This document shows, one piece after another, positions 15,391 to 18,310 of a stretch of DNA of 18,310 nt (its first letter is position 1; every line of letters starts with the position of its first letter). The stretch spans positions 1-18,310 of the forward strand of contig JABHHG010000099.1 of NCBI GenBank assembly GCA_018671635.1, read 5' to 3'. The position numbers were made by a program, and so were the translations under genes. The notes under the pieces were generated by a model. That model did not search any database, had not been told where the DNA came from, and saw only the letters and a list, made by a program, of their open reading frames with translations. This DNA comes from Fidelibacterota bacterium (GTDB lineage Bacteria; Fidelibacterota; Marinisomatia; SCGC-AAA003-L08; D37C17).

Positions 15391-17444
15391 TATACCTTTA
15401 AAATACTTTTAAATAAAATTTCTAAATCAAAAATCAACGACTGGTTCTGCAAATAGAAATGTTCAATATTTGAATCAGCAGCGTCACTAATTTCAACACC
15501 TCTTAACTGGGAGAGTCCTGTTAATCCAGGTTTAAATAACAACTCAGGATTCTTTGATGTACTATCAAGAATTTCACAGCCAACAAAACTTAAATTCCCA
15601 TTTACGATTGAAATTAAATATGGCAACTCCCTCATCCATCCCACTGAAGAATCAAATTCTCTCAATGTCAATTGATTGCCATCTTCACACCAAATTTTCC
15701 GCTCACTTAAACCTGAAGTAAATCTTAAATAAATGATTAAAGGCAAAAGGAGTATAATTAGCAACGATGAAAAAAGGATATCAAAAACACGTTTGAAAAT
15801 TAAGTGTATTTTATCAAAAATTGGAAATTCAAGATTAATTAATGTAATCCCAGAAAGATTTTCAACAATCCCCTTACCGATCAATAAATGTGAACCGGAA
15901 GGAACAATTTTAAAAGTTGTGTTTTGTTCACTAATATTTCTAATTAACTCAACTAACTCTTTAATAGTTAAATAACTTTCGGGTATAATCAATTCATTGA
16001 TATTATTATGATTGATAATATTAGAAATATCCTCCTCATGTCCTAAGCAATTCAATGAACTATTTTCAATTGACATGCCAATATACCCAATTAAATTAAA
16101 ATCTGATTCAAAAGAGTTTTTAAGAATGTTAGAAATTCGCTGAGATTCACTATTCACTCCCAAAATTGCAGCTCGACGAGTAAATAATGGAGAGCGGTGA
16201 TCTATATTTACTTTTCTATATCTATATAATAAATGGATTGCTATTCTCCAACCACATGTACCGATTAAGAGAAAAAGCAATGAAAGCAATAATACTCCCC
16301 TTGAAAATGCAAACACCGATATAAAATATGTAGAGGTTGCAGAAAGAAATAGTGTGAGTATCGTCGCTATAATTGCGCGACCATAAGAAAGTAAATCTTT
16401 CCGGTAAAGGTTAACCATGAATGCTGAAAGATACCAACAGATTCCTACGTTCAAGATTAATGGTAGATGGCCCATAAATGTACGTGAAACATCACTTTCC
16501 GAATAGAATAAAGGATACCATAAAGACATTGCTATAAAAAAACTAATACCAATACTGGAGGTGTCAAATACCCTTGCAGTTATACGAGAGGATGATGATG
16601 CAAAAAATGAGACCACTTGCCTAAAATAAATTCCCGCTCTTACTAACCATTTCATAAAACGCCAAGATGGATAGGATTGCTTATACTTCTCAAAAAATAT
16701 ATTCATGGCTTCGTAGAAAACTATAATCATGTCATGTGGAGCTGATTTTACACTCTCTCCTTTATAATGAATCACTTCTGTAGATGGCTCATACACAACC
16801 TTAAATCCAGCCTGATGTACTCTGAAAGTATAATCCAAATCTTCACCAAACATGAAAAAACGCTCATCTAAATCTCCAACTTCTGCAATAACTTTTTTGG
16901 GAAATAGCATAAATGATCCGCTTATCGCATCAACTTGGTGTGACTTATTTTCATCCAAATAGGTAAGATTGTATTTTCCCAACCACTTACTCTTTGGGAA
17001 AAGTTTACTCAAGCCTAAAACTTTTGGTAATGCCACTAATGGAGTGGGAAAGCTTCGCTTACATGACTTCTGCAATGTACCATCTGGATTCAGTATTTTG
17101 GGCCCAATACAGCCCACTTCAGGATTTTTCTCTAAAGGAGAAATCAGCTTAATAAAAGTATCTTCTTGAACCAAAGTATCTGGATTCAAAAAACAAATAT
17201 ATTCACCATTTGCTAGTTTAATTCCCTGATTTACCGCCACAGAAAAACCAACATTTATTTGATTTTCAATCAATCTAATCTGAGGGAATTCACTTTTCAC
17301 TAATAAACAACTTTCATCAAAGGAATGATTGTCCACAACAATCACTTCAAATTGACTGATGCCACTAGATGCTAAAATAGAATTCAAGCATTGGCGTAAA
17401 TAGGACTTTACATTATAGCTAACTATAATTATTGAAAGTGTCAT
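15390..17444 (-). CDS. GT2 glycosyltransferase fused to degenerate WbaP-type phosphoglycosyltransferase
   Basis: This 684-residue fusion protein begins with a GT2 domain (about 1-260): SIIIVSYNV, VVDNHSFDES, the NPD metal-binding position (87-89), and ISGSFMLFPKKVI followed by FGEDLDYTFRV, as in rhamnosyltransferase-like enzymes. Residues about 297-405 hold four hydrophobic segments, then a soluble Rossmann-like part (425-540, RRAAILGV...), as in WbaP/WcaJ-type proteins. A fifth hydrophobic segment (553-575) starts a bacterial sugar transferase tail ending in KPGLTGLSQLRG (638-649) and FDLEILFKSILKV. The catalytic core of that tail looks lost: the expected DELPQ reads RELPY (605-609), VGPRP reads VGCEI (621-625), and the usual linker between FDI and this site is short. 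The GT2 part is probably active and the transferase part a membrane scaffold. It overlaps the upstream transferase gene by 4 bp (ATGA) and accA by 1 bp. Confidence 0.85.
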   Translation of the reverse strand: MTLSIIIVSYNVKSYLRQCLNSILASSGISQFEVIVVDNHSFDESCLLVKSEFPQIRLIENQINVGFSVAVNQGIKLANGEYICFLNPDTLVQEDTFIKLISPLEKNPEVGCIGPKILNPDGTLQKSCKRSFPTPLVALPKVLGLSKLFPKSKWLGKYNLTYLDENKSHQVDAISGSFMLFPKKVIAEVGDLDERFFMFGEDLDYTFRVHQAGFKVVYEPSTEVIHYKGESVKSAPHDMIIVFYEAMNIFFEKYKQSYPSWRFMKWLVRAGIYFRQVVSFFASSSSRITARVFDTSSIGISFFIAMSLWYPLFYSESDVSRTFMGHLPLILNVGICWYLSAFMVNLYRKDLLSYGRAIIATILTLFLSATSTYFISVFAFSRGVLLLSLLFLLIGTCGWRIAIHLLYRYRKVNIDHRSPLFTRRAAILGVNSESQRISNILKNSFESDFNLIGYIGMSIENSSLNCLGHEEDISNIINHNNINELIIPESYLTIKELVELIRNISEQNTTFKIVPSGSHLLIGKGIVENLSGITLINLEFPIFDKIHLIFKRVFDILFSSLLIILLLPLIIYLRFTSGLSERKIWCEDGNQLTLREFDSSVGWMRELPYLISIVNGNLSFVGCEILDSTSKNPELLFKPGLTGLSQLRGVEISDAADSNIEHFYLQNQSLIFDLEILFKSILKV

Positions 17445-18154
17445 AGCAGTTTAAAAATCTTCTTAAGCTTCAGAAATGGAACCATATAGATGGCCTCTAA
17501 AATTATACCCCTTGACATTTTTGACTCACCTACAGTTCTATCTGAAAAAACAATAGGTATCTCTTTAATTTTAAATCCTTTTATCCAACTGATAAAATTC
17601 ATTTCAATTTGAAAAGAATAACCTTCAGACTTTATTTTTGATAAGTCTATTGTCTCAAGAACTCTGCCTCTAAAACACTTAAACCCACCTGTGGCATCTT
17701 TAATAGGGAGCCCTGTAATTAATTGTGCATATAGATTTGCAGCATAGCTGAGAATTAATCTTCGTAGAGGCCAATTAACAACATTGACACCATTGACATA
17801 ACGACTACCTATCACAACATCAGAATGCTCACTTTCGTCCAATAAATGAATAATATCATCTGGATTGTGAGACATGTCCGCATCAATTTGGATTATCCTA
17901 TCATAACCTTTTTTCAACGCCCATTGAAAGCCGGCACAATAAGCCGTACCTAAACCTAACTTTCCAGAACGTTCAAGGATATGAACACGTTTATCTTTTG
18001 GGATTATTTTTTTCACTTCAATGGCAGTTCCATCTGGAGAATTATCATCCACAATGAGGATATCAATTCCATCATAACTGGAAAGTACTCGAGCTATCAA
18101 TTCATTAATATTCTTCCTCTCATTGTATGTGGGAGATATTGCGATTGGCTTCAT
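17441..18154 (-). CDS. Polyprenol-phosphate mannose synthase-like GT2 glycosyltransferase
   Basis: This 237-residue GT2 enzyme is similar to dolichol/polyprenol-phosphate mannosyltransferases, which transfer mannose from GDP-mannose to a polyprenyl phosphate at the cytoplasmic membrane face. Motifs are SPTYNERKNI (7-16), IVDDNSPDGT (34-43), GLGTAYCAGFQWAL (67-80), the metal site DADMSHNP (91-98), GSRYVNG (116-122), KDATGGFKCF (152-161) and the end of the fold FSDRTVGESKMS. It lacks the C-terminal membrane segments of DPM/DpmS fusions, so it is a minimal soluble-type form that would associate with the membrane peripherally. Its ATG lies 1 nt after the stop of the RmlD-like fragment, and it overlaps the downstream fusion glycosyltransferase by 4 bp. 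Mannose specificity is a family-level inference; some relatives use other sugars such as glucose or GlcNAc. Confidence 0.85.
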   Translation of the reverse strand: MKPIAISPTYNERKNINELIARVLSSYDGIDILIVDDNSPDGTAIEVKKIIPKDKRVHILERSGKLGLGTAYCAGFQWALKKGYDRIIQIDADMSHNPDDIIHLLDESEHSDVVIGSRYVNGVNVVNWPLRRLILSYAANLYAQLITGLPIKDATGGFKCFRGRVLETIDLSKIKSEGYSFQIEMNFISWIKGFKIKEIPIVFSDRTVGESKMSRGIILEAIYMVPFLKLKKIFKLL

Positions 18155-18155
18155 T

Positions 18156-18310
18156 TCATGCAGCCAATATTTGTTTTTTTATCATTCTCAAGCAATCATT
18201 TGTAGAAAGTGTGAGCACGTCTAATTCATTTGTGATTTTTTTTGTGGTCAGTCCACTATGAGCAGGTCTGGGAGGTGCAAATGACATTGAGTCTGAAGTA
18301 ACAGGGTTTA
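18156..18310 (-). CDS. Probable C-terminus of RmlD-like dTDP-4-dehydrorhamnose reductase (partial)
   Basis: Only the last 51 codons are inside the window; the 5' part lies beyond base 18310. The frame ends at TGA (18158-18156). The readable tail contains SFAPPRPAHSGLTTKKI and, later, CLRMIKKQIL, which resembles the closing segment of RmlD (PxPARRPxxSxLxTxK, then a helix near RML). That enzyme makes dTDP-L-rhamnose. The tail is short and SDR sugar-nucleotide enzymes share it, so another epimerase/reductase is possible. The stop is 1 nt before the ATG of the next gene, so it should be the upstream member of the glycan-carboxylase operon. Confidence 0.55.
   Translation of the reverse strand, partial: NPVTSDSMSFAPPRPAHSGLTTKKITNELDVLTLSTNDCLRMIKKQILAA

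Noticed and set aside
15390..17444. Treating the fusion glycosyltransferase as an initiating phosphoglycosyltransferase (WbaP)
   Set aside because: The catalytic Asp and the PRP motif are not where the family has them, so an initiating role is not supported.
1..18310. CRISPR array, phage, insertion sequence or defence system
   Set aside because: No regularly spaced repeats, transposase, integrase or toxin-antitoxin-like pair was found; nearly all of the DNA is taken by recognisable metabolic or housekeeping genes.

Overview
The window reads as a stretch of chromosome from an AT-rich, uncultivated-type bacterium of the Fibrobacterota-Chlorobiota-Bacteroidota (FCB) side of the tree. The best guess is a marine Marinimicrobia/SAR406-like lineage, but this is inference. 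It rests on a secreted metallopeptidase ending in a type IX secretion (T9SS/Por) type A sorting domain, on AT-rich intergenic DNA, and on tRNA genes that do not encode CCA. No phage, insertion sequence, CRISPR array or other mobile element was seen.

Layout, left to right. (1) 1-1699, minus strand: the conserved nusA-infB pair, with infB cut by the window edge and nusA starting at TTG. The usual rimP is not upstream. Instead there is a hairpin with a GAAA loop, a membrane-anchored TPR protein (YfgM-like) and tRNA-Arg(CCU) directly in front of it. (2) 2634-8120, minus strand: a four-gene operon of long-chain acyl-CoA synthetase, purM (TTG start), gpsA and a T9SS-exported HEXXH metallopeptidase. 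It joins fatty-acid activation, purine synthesis and phospholipid-precursor synthesis to a secreted protein. (3) 8291-10259, plus strand: tRNA-Leu(CAA) with a terminator, a cyclophilin-type peptidyl-prolyl isomerase and a BaiN/HI0933-family flavoprotein. (4) 10342-18310, minus strand: eight genes in one very compact unit, where every junction overlaps by 1-8 bp or is separated by 1 nt. The order in transcription is the tail of an RmlD-like dTDP-4-dehydrorhamnose reductase, a polyprenol-phosphate-mannose-synthase-like GT2 enzyme, a GT2 glycosyltransferase fused to a WbaP-type phosphoglycosyltransferase region, accA, an MCC/GCC-type acyl-CoA carboxylase beta subunit, AtuA split into two genes, and an AUH-like enoyl-CoA hydratase.

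How the genes may work together: the downstream half of the last operon resembles the Atu (acyclic terpene) and Liu (leucine/isovalerate) pathways, in which a 3-methyl-enoyl-CoA is carboxylated and the glutaconyl-CoA product hydrated. The biotin carboxylase/carrier subunit, the acyl-CoA dehydrogenase and the lyase are not here. The upstream half belongs to surface glycan assembly. The most notable points are the fused transferase, whose phosphoglycosyltransferase domain appears to have lost the catalytic Asp of the Asp-Glu dyad and the PRP motif, and the linkage of glycan genes, accA and an AtuA/carboxylase module in one overlapping operon. Most of the rest is ordinary housekeeping sequence.
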